Below, piece after piece: positions 18,072-26,369 of a stretch of DNA of 64,000 bases. Made by a program: the position numbers and the translations under genes. The DNA comes from Faecalicatena contorta (GTDB taxonomy: Bacteria > Bacillota > Clostridia > Lachnospirales > Lachnospiraceae): the NCBI RefSeq assembly GCF_003149105.1, contig NZ_QGDS01000001.1:387334-451333 (forward strand). The letters run 5' to 3'. Positions within the stretch are counted from its first letter, which is position 1; every line of letters begins with the position of its first letter. The notes beneath the pieces were generated by a model that was not told where the DNA came from, did no database searches, and saw only the letters and a list, made by a program, of their open reading frames with translations.

Positions 18072-18100
18072 TTGATTCTGCAAGGATTGGCAGATATAAT
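18072..18100 (+). promoter_or_regulatory. Sigma-A-type promoter of spo0A
   Basis: TTGATT (18072-18077), 17 bp, TATAAT (18095-18100). The spacer contains AAGGATTGG, which partly resembles a sigma-H -35, but no clear sigma-H -10 follows. Confidence 0.7.
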
Positions 18101-18147
18101 AATCGCGTGGCGTTTCTCAGTCCGGGTCCTTAGAGGAGAGAGGGATT

Positions 18148-18936
18148 ATGGAACATTTGAACGTGGCCATCGCTGATGATAATGAAAGAATTCTGAATCT
18201 GCTGGAAGAGATTATCAACATGGACAAGGAACTCAATGTGGTGGGAAAGGCTAAAAATGGTGAAGAGATGTGTCAAATCATCAAAAATCAACAGCCTGAT
18301 GTGGTTCTTCTTGATCTGATTATGCCGAAAATGGACGGATTAACCGTTATGGAGCGCATTAATCAAGATAAAACTATGACAAAACGCCCTGATTTTATTG
18401 TCGTAACAGCGGTTGGACAGGAAAAAATTACAGAAGATGCTTTCAACAAAGGCGCAAATTACTACATCATGAAACCTTTCAATAACGAAATGTTAGTGAA
18501 TCGTATCAAAACTGTAAGAAACATGTTCCAAAATCACGATAAGAAAAATGAAGAATTAACCGTAAATACCCATTCCAGGGAAGAGGACCTTGAAAATCGT
18601 GTCACAAATATGCTGCATGAAATTGGGATACCGGCCCATATCAAAGGATACCATTACCTGAGAGATGCAATTATGATGTCTGTTGAGGACATGGATGTAC
18701 TCAACGCAATCACGAAGGTGCTTTATCCTACCGTTGCAAAAAAATATCAGACAACCTCCAGCCGGGTGGAGCGTGCTATACGCCATGCCATTGAAGTTGC
18801 CTGGAACCGCGGTAAGTTAGATACACTGGATGAATTGTTCGGCTATACAGTCAGCACCGGAAAAGGCAAACCGACAAATTCAGAGTTTATAGCCCTGATT
18901 GCAGATACCATCCAACTAGAATATAAGCACAGATAA
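18148..18936 (+). CDS. spo0A: Sporulation master regulator Spo0A
   Basis: 262 residues. Receiver domain with acidic pocket ADDN (9-12), phosphoacceptor D56 in [13 protein letters not shown] and the Lys in YYIMKPF; then the Spo0A-specific C-terminal DNA-binding domain with [19 protein letters not shown] and [19 protein letters not shown]. Phosphorylated Spo0A starts sporulation and shuts down transition-state genes. Preceded by AGGAGAGAGG, a sigma-A promoter and a 0A box. Confidence 0.98.
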   Translation: MEHLNVAIADDNERILNLLEEIINMDKELNVVGKAKNGEEMCQIIKNQQPDVVLLDLIMPKMDGLTVMERINQDKTMTKRPDFIVVTAVGQEKITEDAFNKGANYYIMKPFNNEMLVNRIKTVRNMFQNHDKKNEELTVNTHSREEDLENRVTNMLHEIGIPAHIKGYHYLRDAIMMSVEDMDVLNAITKVLYPTVAKKYQTTSSRVERAIRHAIEVAWNRGKLDTLDELFGYTVSTGKGKPTNSEFIALIADTIQLEYKHR

Positions 18937-19037
18937 TTCTTTCCTTTACTCGTAAAATGAGTTATAATGTCTAAAAGTAGTTCGATTGCAAGCGGGTAAA
19001 GTTATTGCACTTAGTACTAAGGAATGGGAGGGTATCT

Positions 19038-20486
19038 ATGAAAAACATTTTATTTGCATCTTCAGAATGTGTACCGTTTATTAAGACCGGAGGTCTTGCG
19101 GATGTTGTAGGCTCACTGCCAAAATATTTTAACAGGAAAAAATATGATGTACGCGTTGTACTGCCAAAATACTCCTGTATAAATCAAAAATGGAAAGATA
19201 TGATGGAATATCAAGAACATTTCTATATGGACATTGCCGGCCAGAATCAATATGTGGGAATTATGAAATGTGTCTATGAAAATATTACATTTTATTTTAT
19301 CGACAATGAGTATTATTTCAACGGTCCTGCTCCTTATGATGGAGATCCCAAGTGGAATATTGAAAAGTTTGCATTTTTTTCAAAAGCAGTACTCAGTATC
19401 CTTCCCGTCATCGAATTCCGTCCTGACCTAATCCACTGTCATGACTGGCAGACTGGATTGATACCGGTTTATATTGACAATTTCCGCTACCTAGGAGAAT
19501 ATTACAGAGGAATTAAGACCATTATGACGATACATAATCTCAAGTTCCAGGGTATATGGGATACTAAGACTGTCCGTCAGATTACGGAACTGCCGGAGTA
19601 TTATTTTGTACCAGATAAAATGGAGGCATACAAAGATGCCAATCTGCTGAAAGGCGGAATCGTATATGCAGACAAGGTTACAACTGTCAGCCAGACTTAT
19701 TCTGAGGAGATTAAGACTCCATTCTACGGAGAATCACTTGACGGCCTGATGAGGGCACGCTCCAATGATTTGTGTGGTATTGTGAATGGACTTGATTACG
19801 AGGAGTACAGCCCCTTCCTGGATTCCAGGATTGCCAGGAAATTTACGGTAGACACCTTCCGCAAGAATAAGCCATTAAATAAACTGGCTCTGCAGGAGGA
19901 ACTGGGCCTGGAGAAGGATTCCAAAACCATGCTTATTGGAATGGTATCCAGACTGACAGACCAGAAAGGATTCGACCTGATAGATTATATCATGGACGAA
20001 TTATGCCAGGATAAAGTACAAATTGTTGTACTTGGTACAGGTGATGCAAGATATGAGAATATGTTCCGGCATTTTGCATGGAAATATTCAGGAAAGGTGT
20101 CCGCAAATATCTTTTATTCGGAAGACTTATCCCACAAAATTTATGCATCATGCGATGCATTTCTGATGCCGTCGCTGTTTGAACCATGTGGTTTAAGCCA
20201 GCTTATGAGCCTTCGCTATGGCACGATTCCTATTGTGAGAGAAACCGGAGGACTTAAAGACACCGTAGAACCATACAATGAATTCGAAAAAACTGGAACA
20301 GGATTTAGTTTTTCTAATTACAATGCACACGAAATGCTGAGCACAATCCGTTATGCAGAACGTATTTATTACGATAAGAAGCGTGACTGGAATAAAATTG
20401 TAGAACGCGCCATGAATAAGGACTTTTCGTGGAAAAATTCTGCAAAACAATATCAGGAATTATATAAAAGCCTGATTGAAGAATAA
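19038..20486 (+). CDS. glgA: Glycogen synthase (ADP-glucose)
   Basis: 482 residues, GT5 family. ADP-glucose-binding KTGGLADV is at residues 16-23; the C-terminal GT-B half has MLIGMVSRLTDQKGFDL and the catalytic EPCGLSQLMSLRYGTIPIVRETGGL. It transfers glucose to alpha-1,4-glucan. ATG 19038 follows GGGAGGG (19026-19032); in-frame upstream starts lack ribosome sites. No other glg gene is adjacent. A small hairpin (20493-20513, stem AAACTGT/ACAGTTT) follows and may weakly terminate. Confidence 0.96.
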   Translation: MKNILFASSECVPFIKTGGLADVVGSLPKYFNRKKYDVRVVLPKYSCINQKWKDMMEYQEHFYMDIAGQNQYVGIMKCVYENITFYFIDNEYYFNGPAPYDGDPKWNIEKFAFFSKAVLSILPVIEFRPDLIHCHDWQTGLIPVYIDNFRYLGEYYRGIKTIMTIHNLKFQGIWDTKTVRQITELPEYYFVPDKMEAYKDANLLKGGIVYADKVTTVSQTYSEEIKTPFYGESLDGLMRARSNDLCGIVNGLDYEEYSPFLDSRIARKFTVDTFRKNKPLNKLALQEELGLEKDSKTMLIGMVSRLTDQKGFDLIDYIMDELCQDKVQIVVLGTGDARYENMFRHFAWKYSGKVSANIFYSEDLSHKIYASCDAFLMPSLFEPCGLSQLMSLRYGTIPIVRETGGLKDTVEPYNEFEKTGTGFSFSNYNAHEMLSTIRYAERIYYDKKRDWNKIVERAMNKDFSWKNSAKQYQELYKSLIEE

Positions 20487-20540
20487 AGAAAAAAACTGTT
20501 CGAAAGACAGTTTAAGATACAAAACAGGAGAACGAATGAC

Positions 20541-21410
20541 ATGAAGATTATAGACAGACTGAGGGAAGACAAAATTCATATATCCTTTGAGGTATTCCCG
20601 CCCAAAACGGACGCGGGATTTGACAGGGTATTGAAGGCCACAGATAAAATTGCAGAATTGAAACCCGATTTTATCAGTGTTACTTATGGAGCCGGAGGAG
20701 GAACCAGTAAGAATACGGCAGAAATTGCAAGGCATATTAAGGAAGACCTGGGTGTGGAAAGCCTGGCCCATCTCACTTGTGCCTCTTCCACAAAGGATGA
20801 AGTAAGAAATGTAATAAAGAATCTGAAAGAGCTTGGTATCGAAAATATATTGGCATTGCGCGGGGACATTCCGGAAGGAATGACATTCCCCTCGGAAGAC
20901 CGCTTCCAGCATGCATCCGAGCTGGTTGAGGAGATACATAAAAACGGGGATTTCTGTATTGGTGCAGCATGCTATCCGGAAGGGCATGTGGAAAGTGAGA
21001 ATAAGAAGGAGGACATCGGATTCCTGAAGGAAAAGGTGGACAAAGGAGTAGACTTTCTGACTACACAGATGTTCTTTGATAATGATATCCACTATAACTT
21101 TTTGTACCGTATCCGGGAGGCTGGTATCACAGTACCTATTTTGCCAGGTATTATGCCTATTACAAGTGCAGCGCAGATGAAGCGAAGCCAAGAGCTGTCC
21201 GGAACTATATTCCCCAGAAGGTTTCTGGCTATCCTGGATCGATTTGGCGGATGCCCGGATGCCATGTGGCAGGCAGGCATTGCCTATGCCACGGATCAGA
21301 TTATTGACCTGCTGGCAAATGGTGTGAAGAACATTCACATTTATTCTATGAATAAGCCGGAAATCGCAGAAGCAATTATGTCTAATTTATCAGAAATTAT
21401 AAAGAGCTAG
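20541..21410 (+). CDS. metF: Methylenetetrahydrofolate reductase
   Basis: 289 residues, TIM-barrel flavoprotein reducing 5,10-methylene-THF to 5-methyl-THF, the methyl donor for MetH. SFEVFPPK at residues 15-22 contains the conserved Glu (E17, equivalent to E. coli E28); other patterns are VTYGAGG, HLTCASSTKDE, ALRGDIPEG, DFLTTQMFFDN and PGIMPIT. AACAGGAG precedes the ATG. It is followed by the MetH reactivation domain and metH within 20 bp, so all three form one methionine-synthesis unit. Confidence 0.96.
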   Translation: MKIIDRLREDKIHISFEVFPPKTDAGFDRVLKATDKIAELKPDFISVTYGAGGGTSKNTAEIARHIKEDLGVESLAHLTCASSTKDEVRNVIKNLKELGIENILALRGDIPEGMTFPSEDRFQHASELVEEIHKNGDFCIGAACYPEGHVESENKKEDIGFLKEKVDKGVDFLTTQMFFDNDIHYNFLYRIREAGITVPILPGIMPITSAAQMKRSQELSGTIFPRRFLAILDRFGGCPDAMWQAGIAYATDQIIDLLANGVKNIHIYSMNKPEIAEAIMSNLSEIIKS

Positions 21411-21421
21411 GAGTATAACAG

Positions 21422-22072
21422 ATGGATATGCTGACAAAAGAAGCCATCCGTTATCTGGGATATGGAAAGCATGCGGTAGACGATTCTACTCTTGCACTGA
21501 TTTCAGATTCTTTCAGGAATCTGGAAGCTGCTGCAGGCAGGAAATCCATCTATCGCATCTTTGATTTGGAGCAGATAGCGGATGACAAGTTTATAATCGG
21601 CAAAGCGGAGATACAAAGTCGGAATCTCGGGCGGAATCTCCGGGGATGCAGTAAGATTGTGCTATTTGGTGCAACCCTGGGAACAGAAGTTGACAGGCTG
21701 ATTACAAGAACATCTCTAACTGATATGGCTAAGGCAGTAATACACCAGGCATGTGCAGCCGCCATGCTGGAAGAATATTGTGATGAATGCCAGCGTAATA
21801 TCGGCAGAGAACTCGAAGCTGAGGGACTTTATCTCAGGCCCAGGTTCAGCCCCGGATATGGGGATTTTGATATCCGCCATCAGGCTGTACTCATGCAGAT
21901 GCTGGACTGTGCAAAGCATATCGGACTGACTATGACAGACAGTTATATGATGACTCCGACAAAGTCCGTCACAGCTGTCATAGGCGCCAGCGCCACAATG
22001 GAAAAATGTCACATCAAAGGCTGCGAATCCTGCGGCAAAAAAGACTGCACATATAGAAGGGATACTTTATGA
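21422..22072 (+). CDS. Stand-alone MetH reactivation-domain protein
   Basis: 216 residues similar to the C-terminal activation domain of cobalamin-dependent methionine synthase, which binds AdoMet and re-methylates oxidised cobalamin. Family traits: LYLRPRFSPGYGDFDIRHQ, the RxxxGYG AdoMet-binding segment, and MTPTKSVTAVIG. The C-terminus ends in a Cys-rich tail (CHIKGCESCGKKDC) that could bind metal. The metH next door lacks this domain and overlaps this gene by 4 bp (ATGA), so the two proteins presumably work as a split MetH. Confidence 0.9.
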   Translation: MDMLTKEAIRYLGYGKHAVDDSTLALISDSFRNLEAAAGRKSIYRIFDLEQIADDKFIIGKAEIQSRNLGRNLRGCSKIVLFGATLGTEVDRLITRTSLTDMAKAVIHQACAAAMLEEYCDECQRNIGRELEAEGLYLRPRFSPGYGDFDIRHQAVLMQMLDCAKHIGLTMTDSYMMTPTKSVTAVIGASATMEKCHIKGCESCGKKDCTYRRDTL

Positions 22073-24462
22073 TTTTAGACAGATTAGGAAAAGAGCTGCT
22101 GTTTTTCGACGGCGGTATGGGAACATTACTTCAGGCGGAGGGCTTAAAGCCCGGAGAGCTTCCGGAAACATGGAATATAACCCATGCAGACATCATTACA
22201 GACATTCATAAAAAATATATCGAATCAGGCAGTGATATTATACTGACGAATACATTTGGAGCGAATGCATTGAAATTTCACGACGAATCCTGTTCCCTTA
22301 AGGAAATCGTATATACAGCAGTGGAACATGCGAAAAGAGCAGCCGGGGAAGCACAAACGGCTGGGAAGACAATTTACACTGCTTTGGACATCGGACCTAC
22401 CGGAAAGCTCTTAAAGCCCATGGGAGACCTGGACTTTGAGGATGCTTATAAAACCTTCAGTGAAGTAATGATTTACGGTGCCCAGGCAGGAGCTGACCTG
22501 ATTCATATTGAGACGATGAGCGACACCTATGAGCTGAAAGCAGCCGTATTAGCCGCAAAGGAAAATACCAGCCTGCCGGTATTTGTAACTACCATTTTTG
22601 ATGAGAGAGGTAAGCTTCTTACTGGAGCGGATGTACCTGCAGTTGTAGCACTTCTGGAGGGACTTCGCGTGGATGCTTTAGGCATTAATTGTGGTTTGGG
22701 GCCGCGTCAGATGCTTCCCATTCTTAACCAGATACTCCAGTACACTTCACTGCCTGTAATTGTAAAACCCAATGCTGGTCTGCCAAAGCAGATTCAGGGA
22801 GAAACATGTTATGATGTTCTCCCTCAGGAATTTGCAGCTACCATGCAGGAGGTTGTAAACCAGGGGGCTGTTATTATCGGCGGATGCTGCGGCACCACAC
22901 CTGAGCACATCAAGGCAATGACAGAACTTTGCCGTGGAATGACTCCTGAACCAGTCATGGAAAAAGACATTACAATAGTTTCTTCTTACGGACAGTCTGT
23001 ATGTCTGGGACAGGGTTCTAAAATCATCGGCGAGCGTATTAACCCAACCGGGAAAAAGAGATTTAAACAGGCACTGAAAGAACATGACATGGATTATATC
23101 CTGAAAGAAGGTATCATCCAGCAGGATCAGGGTGCACATATTCTGGATGTGAATGTAGGGCTTCCTGACATAGACGAAGCAGCCATGATGGTAGAAGTGG
23201 TGGAAGAATTGCAGAGTGTGACCAGTCTTCCTCTCCAGATTGATACTGTGGATACGAAAGCCATGGAGGCGGCTCTGCGCATTTATAACGGCAAGGCTAT
23301 GGTGAACTCCGTCAGCGGAAAGCAGGAATCTATGGATGCCGTATTTCCTCTGATACAAAAATATGGCGGGGTTGTCATCGGGCTTACCCTGGATGAAGAA
23401 GGAATTCCTAAAACAGCGGATGGAAGAGCAGAGGTTGCCCGGCGCATCATTACTGAAGCCGGAAAGTACGGAATACACAAGAAGGATATTGTAATTGATG
23501 TGCTGGCTATGACAATCAGCTCTGAACCAGAGGGAGCAAAGGTAACACTGGAAGCTTTAAAAAAGGTGCGTGAAGGTCTGGGTGTCAACACAGTTCTCGG
23601 CGTATCGAATATTTCCTTTGGTCTGCCCAGCCGCCCTGTTATTAATTCAAACTTTTATACAATGGCTATGTTAAACGGCCTGAGTGCAGGAATTATCAAT
23701 CCTTCCTCCGGGGACATGATGAAATCATATTATGCATATCATGCTCTCATGAATCTGGATAGCAACTGTGAGAAATATATTTCCCAATATGCAGGAGAGA
23801 ACCCCGCGGCACCTTTTGTATCCTCCGGTGCTGCCGAGATGTCTCTCAAAGCGGCAATAGAAAAGGGACTGAGGGAAGAGGCACACCATATCACGGAATC
23901 ACTGGTAAAAGAACAGGCTCCGCTGGATATTATCAATGAACATCTGATACCTGCACTGGATTATGTAGGGAAGGGGTTTGAAAAAGGAACTGTTTTCCTG
24001 CCTCAGCTTTTGATGAGTGCGGAAGCTGCAAAGGCAGCGTTTGCCATTTTAAAGGAATCCCTGCCTGCAGAAAGCGGGGAGCGCGAAAAGAAAAATAAGA
24101 TTATACTGGCCACCGTAAAGGGGGATATTCATGATATCGGAAAAAATATTGTGAAGGTTCTGCTGGAAAACTACAGTTTCGATGTCATCGATCTGGGCAA
24201 GGATGTGGCACCGGAGCTGATTGTGGAAAAGGCAAAAGAGGAAGAGGTGTATCTTGTAGGATTAAGTGCTCTTATGACAACTACGGTAGTCAGCATGGAA
24301 GAAACTATAACTCAGCTCCGAAAGAATGTGCCGGACTGTAAAGTTATGGTTGGAGGCGCAGTTTTAAACCAGGAATATGCGGATATGATTGGAGCTGACT
24401 TCTATGGGAAGGATGCAATGCAGTCTGTTTATTATGCCCAGGATCTGTTTCGGAAGCGATAA
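22069..24462 (+). CDS. metH: Cobalamin-dependent methionine synthase lacking activation domain
   Basis: 797 residues in the order: homocysteine methyltransferase barrel (GGMGTLLQAEGLKPGE near residue 14; zinc Cys in GINCGLGP and IIGGCCGTTPEH), pterin-binding barrel (GERINPTGKKRFKQAL through about 570), cobalamin cap (about 575-665) and B12-binding domain with DIHDIGKN, the DxHxxG motif at residues 686-691. It moves the methyl group from methyl-THF to homocysteine. At about 800 residues it stops where the reactivation domain would begin; that domain is the preceding gene. Confidence 0.95.
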   Translation: MILDRLGKELLFFDGGMGTLLQAEGLKPGELPETWNITHADIITDIHKKYIESGSDIILTNTFGANALKFHDESCSLKEIVYTAVEHAKRAAGEAQTAGKTIYTALDIGPTGKLLKPMGDLDFEDAYKTFSEVMIYGAQAGADLIHIETMSDTYELKAAVLAAKENTSLPVFVTTIFDERGKLLTGADVPAVVALLEGLRVDALGINCGLGPRQMLPILNQILQYTSLPVIVKPNAGLPKQIQGETCYDVLPQEFAATMQEVVNQGAVIIGGCCGTTPEHIKAMTELCRGMTPEPVMEKDITIVSSYGQSVCLGQGSKIIGERINPTGKKRFKQALKEHDMDYILKEGIIQQDQGAHILDVNVGLPDIDEAAMMVEVVEELQSVTSLPLQIDTVDTKAMEAALRIYNGKAMVNSVSGKQESMDAVFPLIQKYGGVVIGLTLDEEGIPKTADGRAEVARRIITEAGKYGIHKKDIVIDVLAMTISSEPEGAKVTLEALKKVREGLGVNTVLGVSNISFGLPSRPVINSNFYTMAMLNGLSAGIINPSSGDMMKSYYAYHALMNLDSNCEKYISQYAGENPAAPFVSSGAAEMSLKAAIEKGLREEAHHITESLVKEQAPLDIINEHLIPALDYVGKGFEKGTVFLPQLLMSAEAAKAAFAILKESLPAESGEREKKNKIILATVKGDIHDIGKNIVKVLLENYSFDVIDLGKDVAPELIVEKAKEEEVYLVGLSALMTTTVVSMEETITQLRKNVPDCKVMVGGAVLNQEYADMIGADFYGKDAMQSVYYAQDLFRKR

Positions 24463-24491
24463 ATGTACCCTATTTTATACAAGCGGAAGTA

Positions 24492-24520
24492 TTGACGATT
24501 ATTTTACAAAAAGGTATACT
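24492..24520 (+). promoter_or_regulatory. Promoter of the hydrogenase-like gene
   Basis: TTGACG (24492-24497), 17 bp, TATACT (24515-24520): strong sigma-A-type promoter. The last two bases of the -10 are the first bases of the palindrome at 24519-24545. Confidence 0.85.
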
Positions 24521-24545
24521 TATTGAACTGCTAGTGTTCAATAGG
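24519..24545 (+). repeat. Dispersed palindrome, copy A
   Basis: CTTATTGAAC (24519-24528), centre TGCTAGT, GTTCAATAGG (24536-24545). One of four related copies in the window (others at 42260-42286, 46309-46335, 56886-56912). It spans the -10 edge and start site of the hydrogenase-like gene, so it could be an operator or a 5' hairpin. Confidence 0.75.
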
Positions 24546-24599
24546 ATATGTTGAAATATGCTTACCGAGTATTGGCAGCAAGATAAATGATTGTGAACC

Positions 24600-24624
24600 C
24601 GGCAGTGGAAGCACTGCCGTTTTT
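24600..24624 (+). terminator. Terminator hairpin inside the hydrogenase leader
   Basis: CGGCAGTG (24600-24607) GAAG CACTGCCG (24612-24619) TTTTT. It lies between the promoter (24492-24520) and the start codon (24652), so it is an attenuator rather than a gene-end terminator. An upstream GGCAG (about 24574-24578) could compete for the 3' arm. Confidence 0.75.
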
Positions 24625-24651
24625 CAAGGGAATTCAGGAGGATGAGAACCT

Positions 24652-26166
24652 ATGATAAGAGGACTGCAGACCCCGGTAAGGGCAATTCGGAGACAAGTGT
24701 TTACGGAAGTTGCGAAATTGGGCTTTAAAGCGAATGCGGATACGCTTTTGGATGATATGGAAGCAATTCCTTATGAAATTGTAAATGATGACACTGAAAA
24801 ATACCGTGAGAGCACCTACCGCGCCCGGGCAATAGTCAGGGAACGGCTTCGTCTTGCCATGGGCCTGTCACTGCGCCCGGAGAATAAACCAGTACATCTT
24901 ACCTCAGGAGTGGAATTTAGTAATATTTCAGAAAAGTATTACGAGCCGCCGCTTATGCAGGTAATTCCTTCAGGCTGTGAAAGCTGTGAAGAAAATAAAT
25001 ATGAGGTCAGCAATATGTGTAAAGGCTGTCTTGCACATCCCTGCCATGAGGTCTGTCCAAAAGATGCAATTTCTTTTGTAGAAGGAAGAAAGTCTTACAT
25101 CGACCAGGAAAAATGTATCAAATGCGGGAAATGTAAATCTGCCTGCCCTTATGATGCCATAGCTAAAAAAGAAAGACCTTGCAAAAACGCCTGCGGTGTA
25201 AATGCAATTATATCAGATAAATACGGAAGAGCGTATATTGATACAGATAAATGTGTATCCTGCGGAATGTGTATGGTAAGCTGCCCGTTTGGAGCCATTT
25301 CTGATAAATCTCAGATATTCCAGCTCACCCGTGCATTGCAGGAGGGCGGAGAAATCATAGCTGAGATTGCTCCTGCTTTTATCGGTCAGTTTGGGGATTA
25401 TATTACCCAAAGGAATATCAAGGCCGCCCTTCAGGAACTGGGCTTTTCTGAAGTATATGAAGTTGCTCTTGGAGCGGATATCGGTGCAGTTGCAGAAGCT
25501 CATCACTATGTGGAAAAGGTAGTATCAGGGGATCTGCCCTTTCTTCTGACGTCATGTTGTCCTTCCTGGGCAATGATGGCGAAAAAGTTTTTCCCGGACT
25601 TAATTGATCAGATTTCCCGGGAACTAACTCCTATGGTAGCTACAGCAAGAACAATCAAGCAGGAAAATCCAGATGCAAAGGTTGTATTCATAGGTCCCTG
25701 TGCAGCTAAAAAGTTAGAGGCTTCCAGAAGGTCTGTCCGCAGCGATGTAGACTTTGTAGTAACCTTTGAAGAAGTTCAGGCTATGTTTGACGCGAAAGGA
25801 ATTGATCTGAGCAAATATGAAGCAGAGTCTTCCTTCCATGATGCTACAGGTGCAGGACGCGGCTATGCCTGTGCAGGCGGTGTTGCGGAAGCTATTGAAA
25901 AATGTATCAATGAATACTATCCCGATGTGGACGTAAATATTGAACATGCTGAAGGACTTGCTGAATGTAAAAAGATTCTGACACTGGCAAAAGCCGGGAA
26001 AATGAACGGATGCCTGATTGAAGGTATGGGATGTCCGGGAGGATGTATTGCAGGAGCAGGAACAAATATTCCAGTAGCAAAAGCCAAAAAAGCTCTCAAC
26101 AATTATGTGAAGAATTCTTCCAGCAGCATTCCGTCTAAGGAACTGGCTGATATTGAACTGAAATAA
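24652..26166 (+). CDS. Monomeric [FeFe]-hydrogenase-like iron-sulfur protein
   Basis: 504 residues. After an unassigned N-terminal region (1-100), Cys-rich [4Fe-4S] ferredoxin-like motifs (CKGCLAHPCHEVCP, CIKCGKCKSACP, CVSCGMCMVSCP; about 122-215) lead into the H-cluster domain: TSCCPSW near residue 300, GPCAAKK near 348 and EGMGCPGGCIAGAG near 456-469. The four H-cluster cysteines and the proton-transfer Cys are present. The second loop has Gly where prototypical enzymes have Met, a trait I associate with group B enzymes; catalysis of H2 turnover is therefore likely but not certain. GGAGGATG is the ribosome site. The leader has an attenuator. Confidence 0.88.
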   Translation: MIRGLQTPVRAIRRQVFTEVAKLGFKANADTLLDDMEAIPYEIVNDDTEKYRESTYRARAIVRERLRLAMGLSLRPENKPVHLTSGVEFSNISEKYYEPPLMQVIPSGCESCEENKYEVSNMCKGCLAHPCHEVCPKDAISFVEGRKSYIDQEKCIKCGKCKSACPYDAIAKKERPCKNACGVNAIISDKYGRAYIDTDKCVSCGMCMVSCPFGAISDKSQIFQLTRALQEGGEIIAEIAPAFIGQFGDYITQRNIKAALQELGFSEVYEVALGADIGAVAEAHHYVEKVVSGDLPFLLTSCCPSWAMMAKKFFPDLIDQISRELTPMVATARTIKQENPDAKVVFIGPCAAKKLEASRRSVRSDVDFVVTFEEVQAMFDAKGIDLSKYEAESSFHDATGAGRGYACAGGVAEAIEKCINEYYPDVDVNIEHAEGLAECKKILTLAKAGKMNGCLIEGMGCPGGCIAGAGTNIPVAKAKKALNNYVKNSSSSIPSKELADIELK

Positions 26167-26210
26167 CATTTGAAAAACTTTTACGGCTATGATATGATAG
26201 GTTAGGCATG

Positions 26211-26236
26211 CAGAGTGGATAATATCCACTCTGTTT
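26211..26236 (+). terminator. Terminator after the hydrogenase-like gene
   Basis: CAGAGTGGA (26211-26219), short loop, TCCACTCTG (26225-26233), TTT. Stem of at least 9 bp with a short T run. Confidence 0.75.
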
Positions 26237-26369
26237 CTATTGGATAGGGTATTTGGCGGAATATTGGACATTTTATGATGTTTTTTCCAGAGTCAGATGC
26301 AAACTATAATGATACACATATAAAGGCAGAAAATGCTGCCTCAGATAAAGAAACAGGGAGGGCTAGATT

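Noticed and set aside
22747..23478. 243-codon minus-strand frame opposite metH
   Set aside because: Antisense shadow of metH; composition is not protein-like and no start signal is present.
26237..26369. T-box riboswitch upstream of alaS
   Set aside because: No T-box core sequence (AGGGTGGNACCGCG-like) or specifier-type stem is visible in the 133-nt leader; only a small AGGCAG/CTGCCT hairpin.
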